A stretch of 64,000 nucleotides of DNA from [Empedobacter] haloabium (GCA_008011715.2 CP136508.1:4650001-4714000), one strand, 5' to 3'. Positions 34,069-44,121 are shown, counted from the stretch's first letter. The notes: generated from the letters alone by a model not told the origin. Program-made: numbers and translations.

Positions 34069-35059
34069 TAGTACCGGACTGCAAAAGGCAGCGATTCTGA
34101 TGCTGGCAATGGGTGAATCCGAGGCCGCGGAAGTGATGAAGTTCCTGGGCCCCCGCGAAGTGCTGAAGCTGGGCGCCGCCATGGCCACGATGAAGGGCGT
34201 GCCGCATGAGCAGGTCGTCGACGTGCTGGACGGCTTCCGCGACGAAGTCGCCGCCGCCTCCACCGTGGGCCTGGATTCGGACGAATACATCCGCCAGGTG
34301 CTGACCAAGGCGCTGGGCGACGACAAGGCCTCCGTGCTGCTGTCGCGCATCCTGGGCGGCAAGGACGCGTCCGGCATCGAGAGCCTGAAGTGGATGGACT
34401 CGCCGTCGGTCGCGGAACTGATCCGCAACGAACACCCGCAGATCATCGCGACCATCCTCGTCCACCTGGAGCGCGACCAGGCTTGCGAAATTCTGGGACA
34501 CTTCACGGACCGCCTGCGCAACGACGTGGTGCTGCGTATCGCCACCCTGGACGGCGTGCAGCCGGCCGCGCTGCGCGAGCTGAACGACGTGCTGACCAAG
34601 CTGCTGTCGGGTAACGAGAACATCAAGAAGTCCACCCTGGGCGGCGTGCGCGCGGCGGCCGAGATCCTGAACTTCATGAGCGGCGAGCAGGAAAGCTCGG
34701 TGATGGACAACATCAAGAACTACGACAACGACATGGCGCAGCAGATCATGGACGAGATGTTCGTGTTCGACAACCTGATCGACATCGACGACCGCGGCAT
34801 CCAGCTGCTGCTGCGCGAAGTGCAGTCGGAAATGCTGATCATCGCGCTCAAGGGCGCGTCGCAGGAGCTGCGCGAGAAGATCTTCAAGAACATGTCGGCC
34901 CGCGCCAGCGAGATGATGCGGGAAGACCTGGAATCGAAGGGTCCGGTGCGCCTGTCGGAGGTGGAAACGCAGCAGAAAGGCATCCTGCAGATCGTCCGGC
35001 GTCTGGCCGACGAGGGCCAGATCGTCCTGGGCGGCAAGGGAGAAGACTCCTTCGTATAA
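34061..35059 (+). CDS. fliG: Flagellar motor switch protein FliG
   Basis: Rotor protein (332 residues) that couples the MS ring to stator torque. It has an N-terminal FliF-binding domain (LQKAAILMLAMGESEAAEVMKFL), a middle domain with the EHPQ motif (RNEHPQIIATILVHL), and a C-terminal domain with the charged torque helix (EKIFKNMSARASEMMREDLES). The start overlaps the end of fliF, indicating translational coupling. Length matches the family. Confidence 0.97.
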   Translation: MTDSTGLQKAAILMLAMGESEAAEVMKFLGPREVLKLGAAMATMKGVPHEQVVDVLDGFRDEVAAASTVGLDSDEYIRQVLTKALGDDKASVLLSRILGGKDASGIESLKWMDSPSVAELIRNEHPQIIATILVHLERDQACEILGHFTDRLRNDVVLRIATLDGVQPAALRELNDVLTKLLSGNENIKKSTLGGVRAAAEILNFMSGEQESSVMDNIKNYDNDMAQQIMDEMFVFDNLIDIDDRGIQLLLREVQSEMLIIALKGASQELREKIFKNMSARASEMMREDLESKGPVRLSEVETQQKGILQIVRRLADEGQIVLGGKGEDSFV

Positions 35060-35090
35060 ACTATCGGCATCGTATTCTTAGAGGTAAAGC

Positions 35091-35840
35091 TTGGCGCATA
35101 TTCCGAAAGAGCAGCAGACGGCGTTCCAGCGCTGGGAGTTCCAGTCCTTCGGCGACGCACGGCCCAGCACGCTGGCGCAGCGCGAACGGGAGGAAGCGGC
35201 CGCGCGCGCCGCCGCCGAAGCGGCAGCGGCCGAGGCCGCAGCACGCCAGGCCGAGTACGAAGCCTACCTGAACACCCCGCCGCCGCCGGACCATCCGACC
35301 GAGGAAGAGCTGGCGGCGATCCGCGAGGAAGCGCGCCTGCAGGGCTACCAGGACGGCTACGCCGAGGGCCACCGGGCCGGCGAGGACGAAGCCATCCGCG
35401 AAGGCCAGGAAGCGACGGCCGCCGCGCTGGCGCCGCTGGCCGGCCTGGCCGAAGGCTTCGCCCAGGCGTTGCGCCAGGCCGACCAGCTGGTCGCCAACGA
35501 TGTGATGGAACTGGCCATGCACCTGGCCAAGAACATGCTCAAGCAGGCGCTGCCCGTGAAGCCGGAGTTGATCCTGCCGATCGTGCGCGACGCCATCGAC
35601 GTGCTGCCCAGCGTGCAGCAGCCGGCCGTGCTGATGTTGAATCCGGCGGATGCGGCCGTGGTCCGCGCGGCCATCGGCGACGACCTGGCCAAGGAGGGCT
35701 GGCGCATCGCCGAGGACGAGGCGATCGCGCGCGGCGGCTGCCGCCTCGACACGGCCAGCAACCAGGTCGATGCCCAGGTCGAAGCGCGCTGGGCCCGGTT
35801 GACGCACGCGCTCGGCAAGAACGTGGAGTGGCTGGACTGA
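35091..35840 (+). CDS. fliH: Flagellar export ATPase regulator FliH
   Basis: Negative regulator and stator-like partner of the FliI ATPase (249 residues). The N-terminus ([11 protein letters not shown]) is followed by an Ala/Glu-rich helix with a GxxxG-like run ([15 protein letters not shown]). The FliH/YscL C-terminal domain includes [15 protein letters not shown] and [16 protein letters not shown]. The start is a TTG at 35091 preceded by AGAGGTAAAGC; no ATG or GTG lies nearby in frame. It sits 31 bases after fliG and 10 before fliI. Confidence 0.93.
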   Translation: MAHIPKEQQTAFQRWEFQSFGDARPSTLAQREREEAAARAAAEAAAAEAAARQAEYEAYLNTPPPPDHPTEEELAAIREEARLQGYQDGYAEGHRAGEDEAIREGQEATAAALAPLAGLAEGFAQALRQADQLVANDVMELAMHLAKNMLKQALPVKPELILPIVRDAIDVLPSVQQPAVLMLNPADAAVVRAAIGDDLAKEGWRIAEDEAIARGGCRLDTASNQVDAQVEARWARLTHALGKNVEWLD

Positions 35841-35850
35841 GGGAGGCACG

Positions 35851-37275
35851 ATGGACACGAAAGTGACGGAACAGGCCGGCGCGGAACTGCACGCCGGCCG
35901 TTGGCGTTCCTGGCTGAACGATTGCGGCGCCGTGCTCGATTTCGTCGAGCCCGTGCAGGTGTCCGGCCGCGTCACCCGCGTGGCCGGCCTCGTCATGGAG
36001 GCCGTCGGCCTGCGCCTCGCCGTCGGTGCCGCGTGTACCGTGCCGCTGCCGGGCGGCGGCCGCGTCGAAGCGGAAGTGGTCGGCTTCGAGGGCAGCCGGC
36101 TGTTCCTGATGCCGCAAAGCGATGTCGAAGGCATCGTGCCCGGCACCCATGTCTATCCCGCCGAGCCGCTGATCCCGAAACCCGGTTCCGTTGCCAACGC
36201 CACGCCGCGGCGGCGCACCAGCGACCGCGCGCGCCAGCTGCCCGTCGGCCCCGAACTGCTGGGCCGCGTGATCGACGGCGCCGGCCGCCCCCTCGACGGA
36301 CTCGGCCCCATCGAGGCCTCCGACAGCGCCCCCATCAACGTACGGCCCGCCAATCCGCTGGGCCGGGCGCCGATCGTCGAGACCCTGGACGTGGGCGTGC
36401 GTTGCATCAACGCGATGCTGACCGTGGGCCGGGGCCAACGGATGGGCTTGTTTGCGGGGTCCGGCGTCGGCAAATCGGTGCTGCTGGGCATGATGGCACG
36501 CTATACGGCGGCCGACATCATCGTCGTCGGCCTGATCGGCGAACGGGGCCGCGAGGTCAAGGAATTCATCGACCACATCCTGGGCGAGGAAGGCCGGGCC
36601 CGCTCGGTCGTCATCGCGGCGCCGGCCGATACGCCGCCGCTGATGCGGATGCAGGCCACCGCCTATTCCACCGCCATCGCCGAGCACTTCCGCGACAAGG
36701 GCCAGAACGTGCTGCTGATCGTCGACTCGCTGACCCGTTACGCGATGGCGCAGCGCGAGATCGCGCTGGCGATCGGCGAACCGCCGGCGACCAAGGGCTA
36801 CCCGCCGTCGGTGTTCGCCAAGCTGCCCGTGCTGGTGGAACGGGCCGGCAACGGCGAGGAAGGCGGCGGCTCGATCACGGCGTTCTACACCGTGCTGACG
36901 GAAGGCGACGACCAGCAGGACCCGATCGCCGACTCGGCGCGCGCGATCCTGGACGGCCACATCGTGCTGAACCGGCGCCTGGCCGAGGCGGGCCACTACC
37001 CCGCCATCGACATCGAGCAGTCGATCTCGCGTGCCGCCCACTCGATCACGACCCAGGAACACCAGACCCAGGCACGCCGCCTGAAGCAGCTGTTCTCGCG
37101 CTACGAGCGCAGCCGCGACCTGATCGCCGTCGGCGCCTACACCCCGGGCACCGATCCCGTGCTGGACCAGGCCATCAAGCTGCACGACCGCATCGAGCAC
37201 TTCCTGCAGCAGAAGATCACGGAACGGGTCGACATGCTGGAGAGTTTGGGGCAATTAGCCACGCTGTTCGACTGA
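35851..37275 (+). CDS. fliI: Flagellum-specific ATPase FliI
   Basis: Type III export ATPase, homologous to F1 beta, which delivers export substrates to the flagellar gate. The 474-residue protein has Walker A ([14 protein letters not shown]), a [10 protein letters not shown] motif and Walker B ([18 protein letters not shown]). It also has [16 protein letters not shown] and the C-terminal helix with [21 protein letters not shown]. The N-terminal beta barrel follows a poorly conserved 25-residue leader. It lies between fliH and fliJ, in the canonical order. Confidence 0.97.
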   Translation: MDTKVTEQAGAELHAGRWRSWLNDCGAVLDFVEPVQVSGRVTRVAGLVMEAVGLRLAVGAACTVPLPGGGRVEAEVVGFEGSRLFLMPQSDVEGIVPGTHVYPAEPLIPKPGSVANATPRRRTSDRARQLPVGPELLGRVIDGAGRPLDGLGPIEASDSAPINVRPANPLGRAPIVETLDVGVRCINAMLTVGRGQRMGLFAGSGVGKSVLLGMMARYTAADIIVVGLIGERGREVKEFIDHILGEEGRARSVVIAAPADTPPLMRMQATAYSTAIAEHFRDKGQNVLLIVDSLTRYAMAQREIALAIGEPPATKGYPPSVFAKLPVLVERAGNGEEGGGSITAFYTVLTEGDDQQDPIADSARAILDGHIVLNRRLAEAGHYPAIDIEQSISRAAHSITTQEHQTQARRLKQLFSRYERSRDLIAVGAYTPGTDPVLDQAIKLHDRIEHFLQQKITERVDMLESLGQLATLFD

Positions 37276-37309
37276 TTGAAGTCTCCCCTCGTTGCCTATA
37301 ATCACGATT

Positions 37310-37750
37310 ATGGCCTCGACATCCCAACTTGAAACCCTGATCGACATGGCGCGCCGCGAGACGGACGACAGCGCCAAGCGGCTCGGTGCGGCCTTGAAAG
37401 CCGTCACCGATGCGGAGGAAAAGCTGAAGATGCTGGTCGGCTACCGCGACGAGTATGGCCGCCGCTTCGATGCATCCCAGCAGGCCGGCATTACCCCGAT
37501 GGCGTACCGCAATTTCCAGGCCTTCATGGAAAAGCTCGACACGGCCGTGCGCGGCCAGGAAGAGATGGTGCGCCACGCGCAGAAGCGCAGCGAGAACGAG
37601 AAGGCGAAATGGCAGGAAGCGGAGCGCAAGCGGATGTCGTATTCCACGCTGCGCGACCGCGAGGCGGCGCGGCTGCAGAAGATCGAAGCCAAGCGCGACC
37701 AGAAGGCCATGGACGAGCACGCCGCACGGCAGGCATTTTACAAACGCTGA
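37310..37750 (+). CDS. fliJ: Flagellar export protein FliJ
   Basis: Small coiled-coil protein (146 residues) that links the FliI ring to FlhA and helps escort substrates. Nearly the whole sequence is helical and highly charged (KRLGAALKAVTDAEEKLKMLVGYRDEYGRRF; RSENEKAKWQEAERKRMSY), typical of FliJ. The ATG at 37310 is preferred to an upstream ATA/ATG-type extension beginning at 37292, which lacks a ribosome binding site. It is 34 bases after fliI. Confidence 0.93.
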   Translation: MASTSQLETLIDMARRETDDSAKRLGAALKAVTDAEEKLKMLVGYRDEYGRRFDASQQAGITPMAYRNFQAFMEKLDTAVRGQEEMVRHAQKRSENEKAKWQEAERKRMSYSTLRDREAARLQKIEAKRDQKAMDEHAARQAFYKR

Positions 37751-37789
37751 TCCCGGCGTCAACGAATCAACGGAACAAGGCCGCGACCC

Positions 37790-39118
37790 ATGCAGACCCA
37801 GTCCATCCAGAACACCTTATTGAACACCACGGCACCGTCGGCGCCCAAAGCCACGCCGTCCGGCGACCTCGACTTCAAGCAGGCGCTGGCGCGCCAGGTG
37901 GAGCGGCAGCCGGTCAATCAGCTCAAGCCGATCGACAAGCAGGCCATCAAGCAGCCGCAGGCTGCGGTCAACAAGCAGGCCGAGCCCGTCAAGGCACCGC
38001 CGCCGCGGCAGGCCCCTGCGCCAGGCCCGCAGAACAAGACCGCTGCGCCGCCGCCCAAGGCGCCCACGACGGCTAAACCGGCCCAGGCCGCCAGCGACGC
38101 CAACGCCACCGAAGCGGCGGACAAGGCCGCCAGCACCGCACCGGCCGACCGCGCCGATGACACGGCTGCCGACACCGCTGTTGCCGAAACCGCCGTGCCG
38201 GTGGACGCGGCCGCCGCCGAGGCCGCTGCGCAAGCCGCCGCGGCAAGCGAAGCCGCCGCCGCCGTCGATCCGATGGCCAACATGCTGGCGATGATCGCCG
38301 CGTACAACCAGCAGACCAAGTCCGCGCCCGGTCCGTCCGAGGAAATCTCGACGACCGGCGACACTGCCGGCGGCCAGGCCGAAACCGGCGATCCGCTGGC
38401 CGCCCTGCAGGGCAACGGCAGCGGCGCCAAGGCTGGCGCACCGCTGGGCGCTCAGACCAACGGCAAGGACGGCGCCATTGCGCTGCCGCAGGGCGACAGT
38501 GAAGCGGGCGACGCCGGCAAGCTGAAGCTCGAGGCCGGCGCCGCGAAGACGGAACTGAAGGCCGAGGCGTTCGCCGCCAAGCTGGCGGACGCCAGCGCGG
38601 CGGCCCAGCCCGTGCTGCCGCAAGCCACGCAGGCAGTGCTGGCCACGGCCCAGGCCGCCGAGGCAGCCGCGTCGAACCAGTTGCAGGCCCGCGTCGGCAC
38701 CAATGCCTGGGAACAGCAGCTGGGCCAGAAGGTCGTGTGGATGGTGGCCGGCGGTGACCAGAGCGCGTCGCTGACCCTGAACCCGCCCGACCTGGGTCCG
38801 CTGCAGATCGTGCTGAACGTGTCGAACGACCAGGCCAGCGTCAGCTTCATGGCCGCCGAGGCGGAAACCCGCCAGGCCATCGAGGACGCCATGCCGAAGC
38901 TGCGCGAAACGATGAGCGAGGCCGGCATCGAGCTGGGCAACACCAGCGTCTCGACCGGCACGCAGGACCAGCGCCAGGCGTTTGCCGAACAGGCCGAGGC
39001 ACGCGCGGCGGCCGGCATGCGCCGCTCGGGCAACGAGACGGGCGGCGGCGCCGAGCAGGCCAAGCCGGAACCCGTGGTCCGGCGCACGGTATTGGGCGCC
39101 GTCGATACGTTCGCCTGA
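37790..39118 (+). CDS. fliK: Flagellar hook-length control protein FliK
   Basis: Molecular ruler that measures hook length and triggers the FlhB specificity switch (442 residues). The N-terminal 240 residues are Ala/Pro/Lys/Thr-rich and low complexity. The C-terminal Flg_hook domain lies at about 300-385 with the family block SLTLNPPDLGPLQIVLNV followed by SVSFMAAEAETRQAIEDAMPKLRE. The position between fliJ and fliL is standard. A second, shorter FliK-like gene is at 29404. Confidence 0.93.
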   Translation: MQTQSIQNTLLNTTAPSAPKATPSGDLDFKQALARQVERQPVNQLKPIDKQAIKQPQAAVNKQAEPVKAPPPRQAPAPGPQNKTAAPPPKAPTTAKPAQAASDANATEAADKAASTAPADRADDTAADTAVAETAVPVDAAAAEAAAQAAAASEAAAAVDPMANMLAMIAAYNQQTKSAPGPSEEISTTGDTAGGQAETGDPLAALQGNGSGAKAGAPLGAQTNGKDGAIALPQGDSEAGDAGKLKLEAGAAKTELKAEAFAAKLADASAAAQPVLPQATQAVLATAQAAEAAASNQLQARVGTNAWEQQLGQKVVWMVAGGDQSASLTLNPPDLGPLQIVLNVSNDQASVSFMAAEAETRQAIEDAMPKLRETMSEAGIELGNTSVSTGTQDQRQAFAEQAEARAAAGMRRSGNETGGGAEQAKPEPVVRRTVLGAVDTFA

Positions 39119-39298
39119 CGTGTGGCCCAGGGCGTATGATGCGCCATGGAAACATCAAAATAACGGCGGTTCCGGCCTCTGTTCGGCCGATACCGGACCG
39201 TGCGCTGGTCCGATAATGACATAATCGAGCCGTGCTGCACGGCCCCTGCCCCGCTGCCTCGCAGCACCGGGGCGTAACGAGAGAAAGCGAATCCACAC

Positions 39299-39817
39299 AT
39301 GAAGGCTGAGGCAAAAGCTGAAGCGGCACCGGCCGGCGGCGGGTCCAAGAAAAAACTGATCATCATCATCGTGGCCGTGCTGATCCTGGCCATCGGCGGC
39401 GGCGCGGGCGCATTCTTCATGCTCAAGGGCCAGGACGCCTCGGCGGAGCATGAGGAAGAGCCGGTCAAGAAGAAGTCGAAGAAGAAAAAGAAGGAGGCGG
39501 GTCCGCCCGTCTATGTGCCGGTCGAGCCGTTTACCGTGAACCTGCAACCCGAGGAAGGCGAGCAGTACCTGCAACTGGCCTTCACGCTGCAGGTAGGCGA
39601 CGCGGAGCAATCCGAGGTCATCAAGAACAACATGCCAAAGGTGCGCAGCCGTATCCTGCTCCTGCTATCCTCGAAAAAAGCGTCCGAGATCAATACGCCG
39701 GAAGGCAAGCAGGCGCTCAGCAAGGAAATCCTGGAACAGGTCAACCAGCCGTTCGAGGACCATGGCGACGAGCAGGAAGTGACCGAAGTATTGTTTACCT
39801 CGTTTATCATTCAATAA
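39299..39817 (+). CDS. fliL: Flagellar basal body-associated protein FliL
   Basis: Single-pass inner-membrane protein (172 residues) that supports stator function. A short cytoplasmic N-terminus is followed by a helix at about residues 18-42 (LIIIIVAVLILAIGGGAGAFF). A very Lys/Glu-rich linker (about 50-65) follows, then the periplasmic FliL domain (VYVPVEPFTVNLQ, YLQLAFTLQV, VRSRILLLLSSKKASEI). It starts 180 bases after fliK; that gap holds an imperfect GGCC-rich hairpin at about 39162-39191 and may include a promoter, though none is convincing. Confidence 0.95.
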   Translation: MKAEAKAEAAPAGGGSKKKLIIIIVAVLILAIGGGAGAFFMLKGQDASAEHEEEPVKKKSKKKKKEAGPPVYVPVEPFTVNLQPEEGEQYLQLAFTLQVGDAEQSEVIKNNMPKVRSRILLLLSSKKASEINTPEGKQALSKEILEQVNQPFEDHGDEQEVTEVLFTSFIIQ

Positions 39818-39858
39818 GCATCCAATCATCAAAGCGAAAACCGTAGTTCACCACAGTC

Positions 39859-40842
39859 ATGGCTGATAATTTTCTCTCCCAGGAAGAAGTCGATGCCCTC
39901 CTGAAAGGCGTTAATGGCGATCAGGACGACGTCGCCGCGCCCGAGGAAGTCGCGGGAGTCAGAACCTACAACCTGGCAACCCAGGAGCGCATCGTGCGCG
40001 GCCGGATGCCAACGTTGGAGATTATCAACGAGCGTTTCGCCCGGCTGCTCCGCGTTGGCCTGTTCAACTTCCTGCGCCGCAGCGCCGAGGTGTCGGTGGG
40101 TTCGGTGCGCGTGTCGAAGTACAGCGAGTTCATCCGTAACCTGGTCGTGCCGACCAACCTGAACCTGGTGCACATGAAGCCGCTGCGCGGCACCGCGCTG
40201 ATGGTGTTCGACCCGGGCCTGGTGTTCCTGCTGGTCGACAACCTGTTCGGCGGCGACGGCCGCTTCCATACCCGCGTCGAGGGCCGCGATTTCACGGCCA
40301 CCGAGCAGCGCATCATCCTGCGCATCCTCGATATCGTGTTCGAGGCATACACGAAGTCATGGGAACCGGTGTTCCCCGTCGAATTCGAGTACATTCGTTC
40401 CGAAATGAACACCCAGTTCGCCAATATCGCGACGCCGAACGAGGTGGTGGTGGCGTCCACGTTCACGGTCGAGCTCGGTTCCGTGTCGGGCCAGATCCAC
40501 TTCTGCATGCCCTACTCGATGATCGAGCCGATCCGCGACGCGCTGACCTCGTCGCTGCAGGGCGAGGCGCTGGAGGTGGACAAGCGCTGGATCCGCCTGA
40601 TGACGCAGCAGATCCAGATCGCCGAGGTGGAGCTGGTGGCACGGCTGGGCACGGCCAAGGTCAGCTTCGACGAGATCCTCAACATGCGCGTGGGTGACAT
40701 CATTCCGCTGAACATTCCGGAAACGATCGAGGCCACCGTGGACGGCGTACCGGTGCTCGATTGCACCTATGGCGTCATGAACGGACAATATGCGTTGAAG
40801 GTCGAGAAGTTGCTCGCCAATAGCGATACGCTGAGTAAATAG
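39859..40842 (+). CDS. fliM: Flagellar motor switch protein FliM
   Basis: C-ring protein (327 residues) that receives phospho-CheY and sets rotation direction. The N-terminal CheY-binding peptide is evident (FLSQEEVDALLKG). It is followed by the middle domain starting RMPTLEIINERFARLLR, with the GGDGR-type motif NLFGGDGRF, and a C-terminal SpoA domain (VGDIIPLNIPETIEATVDGVPV). The length matches the family. It is followed by fliN after 48 bases. Confidence 0.97.
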   Translation: MADNFLSQEEVDALLKGVNGDQDDVAAPEEVAGVRTYNLATQERIVRGRMPTLEIINERFARLLRVGLFNFLRRSAEVSVGSVRVSKYSEFIRNLVVPTNLNLVHMKPLRGTALMVFDPGLVFLLVDNLFGGDGRFHTRVEGRDFTATEQRIILRILDIVFEAYTKSWEPVFPVEFEYIRSEMNTQFANIATPNEVVVASTFTVELGSVSGQIHFCMPYSMIEPIRDALTSSLQGEALEVDKRWIRLMTQQIQIAEVELVARLGTAKVSFDEILNMRVGDIIPLNIPETIEATVDGVPVLDCTYGVMNGQYALKVEKLLANSDTLSK

Positions 40843-40890
40843 TAATCCGATGAATTCATGCCGGCGGGGCCGGCAACGCAGGAGCAAATC

Positions 40891-41310
40891 ATGTCTGACA
40901 ACCAGGACGATCAAACGGCGGACGACGATCTGTGGGGTGCCGCGATCGCCGAGCAGGCCAAGGCCGAAGCCGAAGCCCTTGAAAAGCAGGCCGCCACGGC
41001 CGCCGTCTTCAAGGATTTCTCGAACACGGCGCCGAAAACGGAAACCCATAACGACATCGACTTCATCCTGGACATCCCCGTCCAGCTGACGGTCGAGCTG
41101 GGCCGCACCAAGATCGCCATCAAGAACCTGCTGCAGCTGGCGCAGGGCTCGGTGGTCGAGCTGGACGGCCTGGCCGGCGAGCCGATGGACGTACTGGTCA
41201 ATGGCTGCCTGATCGCCCAGGGCGAGGTGGTGGTGGTGAACGACAAGTTCGGTATCCGTTTGACGGACATCATCACGCCGTCCGAACGTATCCGAAAACT
41301 GAATAAATGA
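40891..41310 (+). CDS. fliN: Flagellar motor switch protein FliN
   Basis: Lower C-ring protein, 139 residues. An acidic, variable N-terminal half is followed by the SpoA domain (DIPVQLTVELGRTKIAIKNLLQLAQGSVVELDGLAGEP, then VNDKFGIRLTDI). The ATG at 40891 is preceded by a strong AGGAG at the right distance, so it is preferred to an in-frame ATG at 40858. The last four bases (ATGA) overlap the fliO start. Confidence 0.96.
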   Translation: MSDNQDDQTADDDLWGAAIAEQAKAEAEALEKQAATAAVFKDFSNTAPKTETHNDIDFILDIPVQLTVELGRTKIAIKNLLQLAQGSVVELDGLAGEPMDVLVNGCLIAQGEVVVVNDKFGIRLTDIITPSERIRKLNK

Positions 41311-41963
41311 GGCGCGCGTCCAGGAACGCGCTGTCGACGACGCTGCTGGCCGGCTTTTTGCTGTCCAGCAGCTTTGTCGTTTCTGCGCAGAACGTCGTTA
41401 CCGCGCCCACCAACCGCACCGTCGCGCCCGTGAAGGCGGGCGAGCCTGCCACCGTGCCGGTGGACGCCGCTGTCGCCGGTGCGCCCGCTGTCGCGCCCGT
41501 CAGCGAAACGCCGGACCCGGCCGCGCCGCCTGCGCCGCGTGCCGTCACGCCGGAACAGCAGGCCGCCCTGGCCGGTGCCCGGCCCGTGACGCCGACGCCG
41601 ATGCCGGCGGCACCGTCCGCCGCCGGCAGCCTGTTGCAGACGGTGGCCGCGCTGGCCGCCGTGCTGGCCATCGTCATGGGCCTGGCCTGGCTGCTCAAGC
41701 GCTTCGGTCCGAAGCACATCACGGGCGGCTCCACCGTCAAGCTGGTGGGCGCCCTGTCGGTGGGCGCACGCGAGCGCATCCTGGTGGTGGAAGTGGGCGA
41801 CCAGTGGATCGTCGTGGGCGCCTCGCCCGGGCGGATGAACGCGCTGGCGACGCTGCCGCGCCAGGAGGCCGATCCGGCCGGGCTGGCGCCGCACCCGAAC
41901 CTGCCGGCCACCAATTTCTCCGAGTGGTTCAAACAGACGATTGAAAAGCGCAATGGCAAGTAA
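41307..41963 (+). CDS. fliO: Flagellar biosynthetic protein FliO
   Basis: Membrane factor that assists assembly of the FliP-Q-R export gate (218 residues). It has an N-terminal signal-like segment ([20 protein letters not shown]) and an Ala/Pro/Val-rich periplasmic stretch. A transmembrane helix follows at about residues 108-128 ([22 protein letters not shown]), then a FliO/MopB domain ([27 protein letters not shown]). The start overlaps fliN. The stop codon (TAA, 41961-41963) lies where the fliP start would be expected, see the fliP entry. Confidence 0.92.
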   Translation: MRRASRNALSTTLLAGFLLSSSFVVSAQNVVTAPTNRTVAPVKAGEPATVPVDAAVAGAPAVAPVSETPDPAAPPAPRAVTPEQQAALAGARPVTPTPMPAAPSAAGSLLQTVAALAAVLAIVMGLAWLLKRFGPKHITGGSTVKLVGALSVGARERILVVEVGDQWIVVGASPGRMNALATLPRQEADPAGLAPHPNLPATNFSEWFKQTIEKRNGK

Positions 41964-41998
41964 AACCGTTCCGCCTGTCGCGCCCTGCTCTTCTCGGC

Positions 41999-42706
41999 TT
42001 GCTGCTGTTGCCGCTGCTGGCGGCCGCCGAGCCCACGATCCCCGCCTTTACCACCAGCGCCGCCCCGGGCGGCGGCACGCAATACGGCCTGACGCTGCAG
42101 ACGCTCATCCTGATGACGTCGCTGACGTTCCTGCCGGCCGTGCTGCTGATGATGACGGGCTTCACCCGCATCGTCATCGTGCTGTCGCTGCTGCGCCAGG
42201 CGCTGGGCACGCAGACGGCGCCGCCGAACCAGGTGATGATCGGGCTGGCGCTGTTCCTGACGTTCTTCGTGATGGGCCCCACGTTCGACCGCATCTACAC
42301 GGAGGCCTACCAGCCGCTGCAGGCCAACCAGATCACGATGCAGCAGGCGATGGAACGGGGTTCGGCGCCCTTGAAGCAGTTCATGCTGAAGCAGACGCGC
42401 CAGGCCGACCTGGCGCTGTTCGTCAAGATCTCGCGCAGCCCCGCGCTGCAGGGCCCGGAGGACGTGCCGCTGCGCATCCTGATCCCGGCCTTCATCACGA
42501 GCGAGCTGAAGACGGCGTTCCAGATCGGCTTTGCCATCTTCATCCCGTTCCTGATCATCGACATGGTGGTGGCCTCGGTCCTGATGTCGATGGGTATGAT
42601 GATGATGTCGCCCGCCGTCATCTCGCTGCCGTTCAAGATGATGCTGTTCGTGCTGGTGGACGGCTGGCAGCTGCTGCTGGGCTCCTTGTCCCAGAGCTTC
42701 TATTAG
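41999..42706 (+). CDS. fliP: Flagellar export gate protein FliP (start uncertain)
   Basis: Core of the flagellar type III export channel. The first canonical start in frame is TTG at 41999, giving 235 residues. In frame upstream, as far as 41960, the DNA encodes a basic, hydrophobic stretch ([12 protein letters not shown]) that completes a signal peptide expected for FliP, but no ATG, GTG or TTG lies there. Candidates are CTG at 41975 or a GTA at 41960 that overlaps the fliO stop. The mature protein is normal: [31 protein letters not shown] and the PF00813 block through [19 protein letters not shown]. fliQ follows in 10 bases. Confidence 0.93.
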   Translation: MLLLPLLAAAEPTIPAFTTSAAPGGGTQYGLTLQTLILMTSLTFLPAVLLMMTGFTRIVIVLSLLRQALGTQTAPPNQVMIGLALFLTFFVMGPTFDRIYTEAYQPLQANQITMQQAMERGSAPLKQFMLKQTRQADLALFVKISRSPALQGPEDVPLRILIPAFITSELKTAFQIGFAIFIPFLIIDMVVASVLMSMGMMMMSPAVISLPFKMMLFVLVDGWQLLLGSLSQSFY

Positions 42707-42716
42707 GAGGAGCGCG

Positions 42717-42986
42717 ATGACACCGGAAACCGTGATGTCGATGGGCCGCCACGCGATGGAGATCACCCTGATGGTGGCCGCGCCGCTGCTGCTGGTGGCG
42801 CTGGTGATCGGCCTGATCGTGTCGATCTTCCAGGCCGCCACGCAGATCAACGAGCAGACGCTGTCGTTCATCCCCAAGCTGGTCGGCGTGTTTGTCGCGC
42901 TGGTCGTGGCCGGCCCGTGGATGATTTCGGTGATGACGGACTATATGCGCGAGATCTTCAGCGGCATCCCCGGCATGGTCGGCTGA
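42717..42986 (+). CDS. fliQ: Flagellar export gate protein FliQ
   Basis: 89-residue export-gate subunit with two transmembrane helices (ITLMVAAPLLLVALVIGLIVSIFQ and LVGVFVALVVAGPWMISVM). The central motif QAATQINEQTLSFIPKL is diagnostic. A GGAGG ribosome binding site precedes the ATG. It assembles with FliP and FliR in the MS-ring. Confidence 0.97.
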   Translation: MTPETVMSMGRHAMEITLMVAAPLLLVALVIGLIVSIFQAATQINEQTLSFIPKLVGVFVALVVAGPWMISVMTDYMREIFSGIPGMVG

Positions 42987-42995
42987 TCCCCGTCC

Positions 42996-43841
42996 ATGCT
43001 GGTCCTGACCGCCGCGGAAATCAATACGTGGATCGCCGGCCTGATCTGGCCGCTGACGCGCATCCTCGGCCTGATCACGGCCTCGCCCGTGTTCGGCAAC
43101 GCCCGCATCCCCCAGACCGTCCAGCTGAGCCTGGGCGTGATGATCGCCATCGGCATCGCCCCGCTCGTCCCCGCCGTGCCGGCCGCCGATCCCGCTTCGT
43201 GGGCCGGCCTGTTGATCCTGGCAAAAGAGTTGATCACGGGTGTCGCGATGGGCCTGGCGATGCGCATCGTGTTCGCCGCCGTCGAGATGGCGGGCGAGAT
43301 CAGCAGCCTGACGATGGGCCTGGGCTTTGCCAGCTTCTTCGATCCGATGTCGCAGGGCCGCAGCTCCGGCATCGCCCAGTTCCTGACGTGGATCGCCACG
43401 ATGTCGCTGCTGGTCGCCAACGTCCACTTGCTGCTGCTGGAGGCCCTGGCGGAAAGCTTCTTCACCTTGCCGATCGCCAGCACGACCTTCCACGGTGGCG
43501 GCTTCTGGGACCTGGCAACCTGGGGCGCGAAGATCTTCAGCGCCGGGCTGCAGCTGTCGCTGCCGCTGGTGGCGGCCCTGCTGATCACCAACGTCGCGCT
43601 GGGCATCCTGACGCGCGCGGCGCCGCAGCTGAACCTGTTCGGCATCGGTTTTCCGATCACCTTGGGGGCCGGCTTCCTGGTGCTGATGATCTCGCTGCCC
43701 TATCTCACCACGCCGCTGATGAACTTGCTGGGCCAGGGGACCGAGAAGGCAAGGCATCTGCCGCGGGCGTTTGCTGGCAAGGGGGATTTGCCGGCGTCGC
43801 CGCAAGCGCAGCGCGCGCCTGGGTCGGCACCTGGTCAGTAA
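42996..43841 (+). CDS. fliR: Flagellar export gate protein FliR
   Basis: Third export-gate subunit (281 residues) with about six hydrophobic segments. Family features are the start AAEINTWIAGLIWPLTRILGLI, the TMGLGFASFFDPMSQG turn and the C-terminal TRAAPQLNLFGIGFPITLGAG. The last 30 residues are a basic, Ala/Pro-rich tail. It is the final gene of the fliF-fliR unit and is convergent with flgL across a repeat-bearing gap. flhB, which follows fliR in many bacteria, is not here. Confidence 0.95.
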   Translation: MLVLTAAEINTWIAGLIWPLTRILGLITASPVFGNARIPQTVQLSLGVMIAIGIAPLVPAVPAADPASWAGLLILAKELITGVAMGLAMRIVFAAVEMAGEISSLTMGLGFASFFDPMSQGRSSGIAQFLTWIATMSLLVANVHLLLLEALAESFFTLPIASTTFHGGGFWDLATWGAKIFSAGLQLSLPLVAALLITNVALGILTRAAPQLNLFGIGFPITLGAGFLVLMISLPYLTTPLMNLLGQGTEKARHLPRAFAGKGDLPASPQAQRAPGSAPGQ

Positions 43842-43942
43842 AAAGGGGCTGTTCGCGGTAGCTGGTGGTTGCTCCTCGTTACGGAACTTTTTCAGCGCGT
43901 CGAGGTTCTTGGCAACCTGGACTGTCCTTGAACAGCGCCGTG

Positions 43943-43967
43943 AAAAATGGTGGCAGTCACCGTTTTT
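43943..43967. repeat. Short palindrome with A and T flanks
   Basis: AAAAATGGTG, loop GCAGT, then CACCGTTTTT: same design as family A (A-tract, GG core, short loop, T-tract) but with a GGTG/CACC core. A possible terminator of the fliF operon. Confidence 0.65.
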
Positions 43968-44121
43968 ACTGCCGCTTATTTCAAGGACCAGCTGGCCCGG
44001 ACGATGCGCGATTCCCAACTGGGTCAGCCTGGCAGAAGCATCTCGATTGCCTGGCGCTTGGCGCGATGCAGAGAGTTCGGAGGCTGTCCCCGATTTGCTG
44101 TGGCAGCTTTGCGAAACCCAT

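Noticed and set aside
39162..39191. GGCCGATAC before fliL as a sigma28 -10
   Set aside because: No -35 at the required 11-base spacing; the sequence forms part of a GGCC hairpin.
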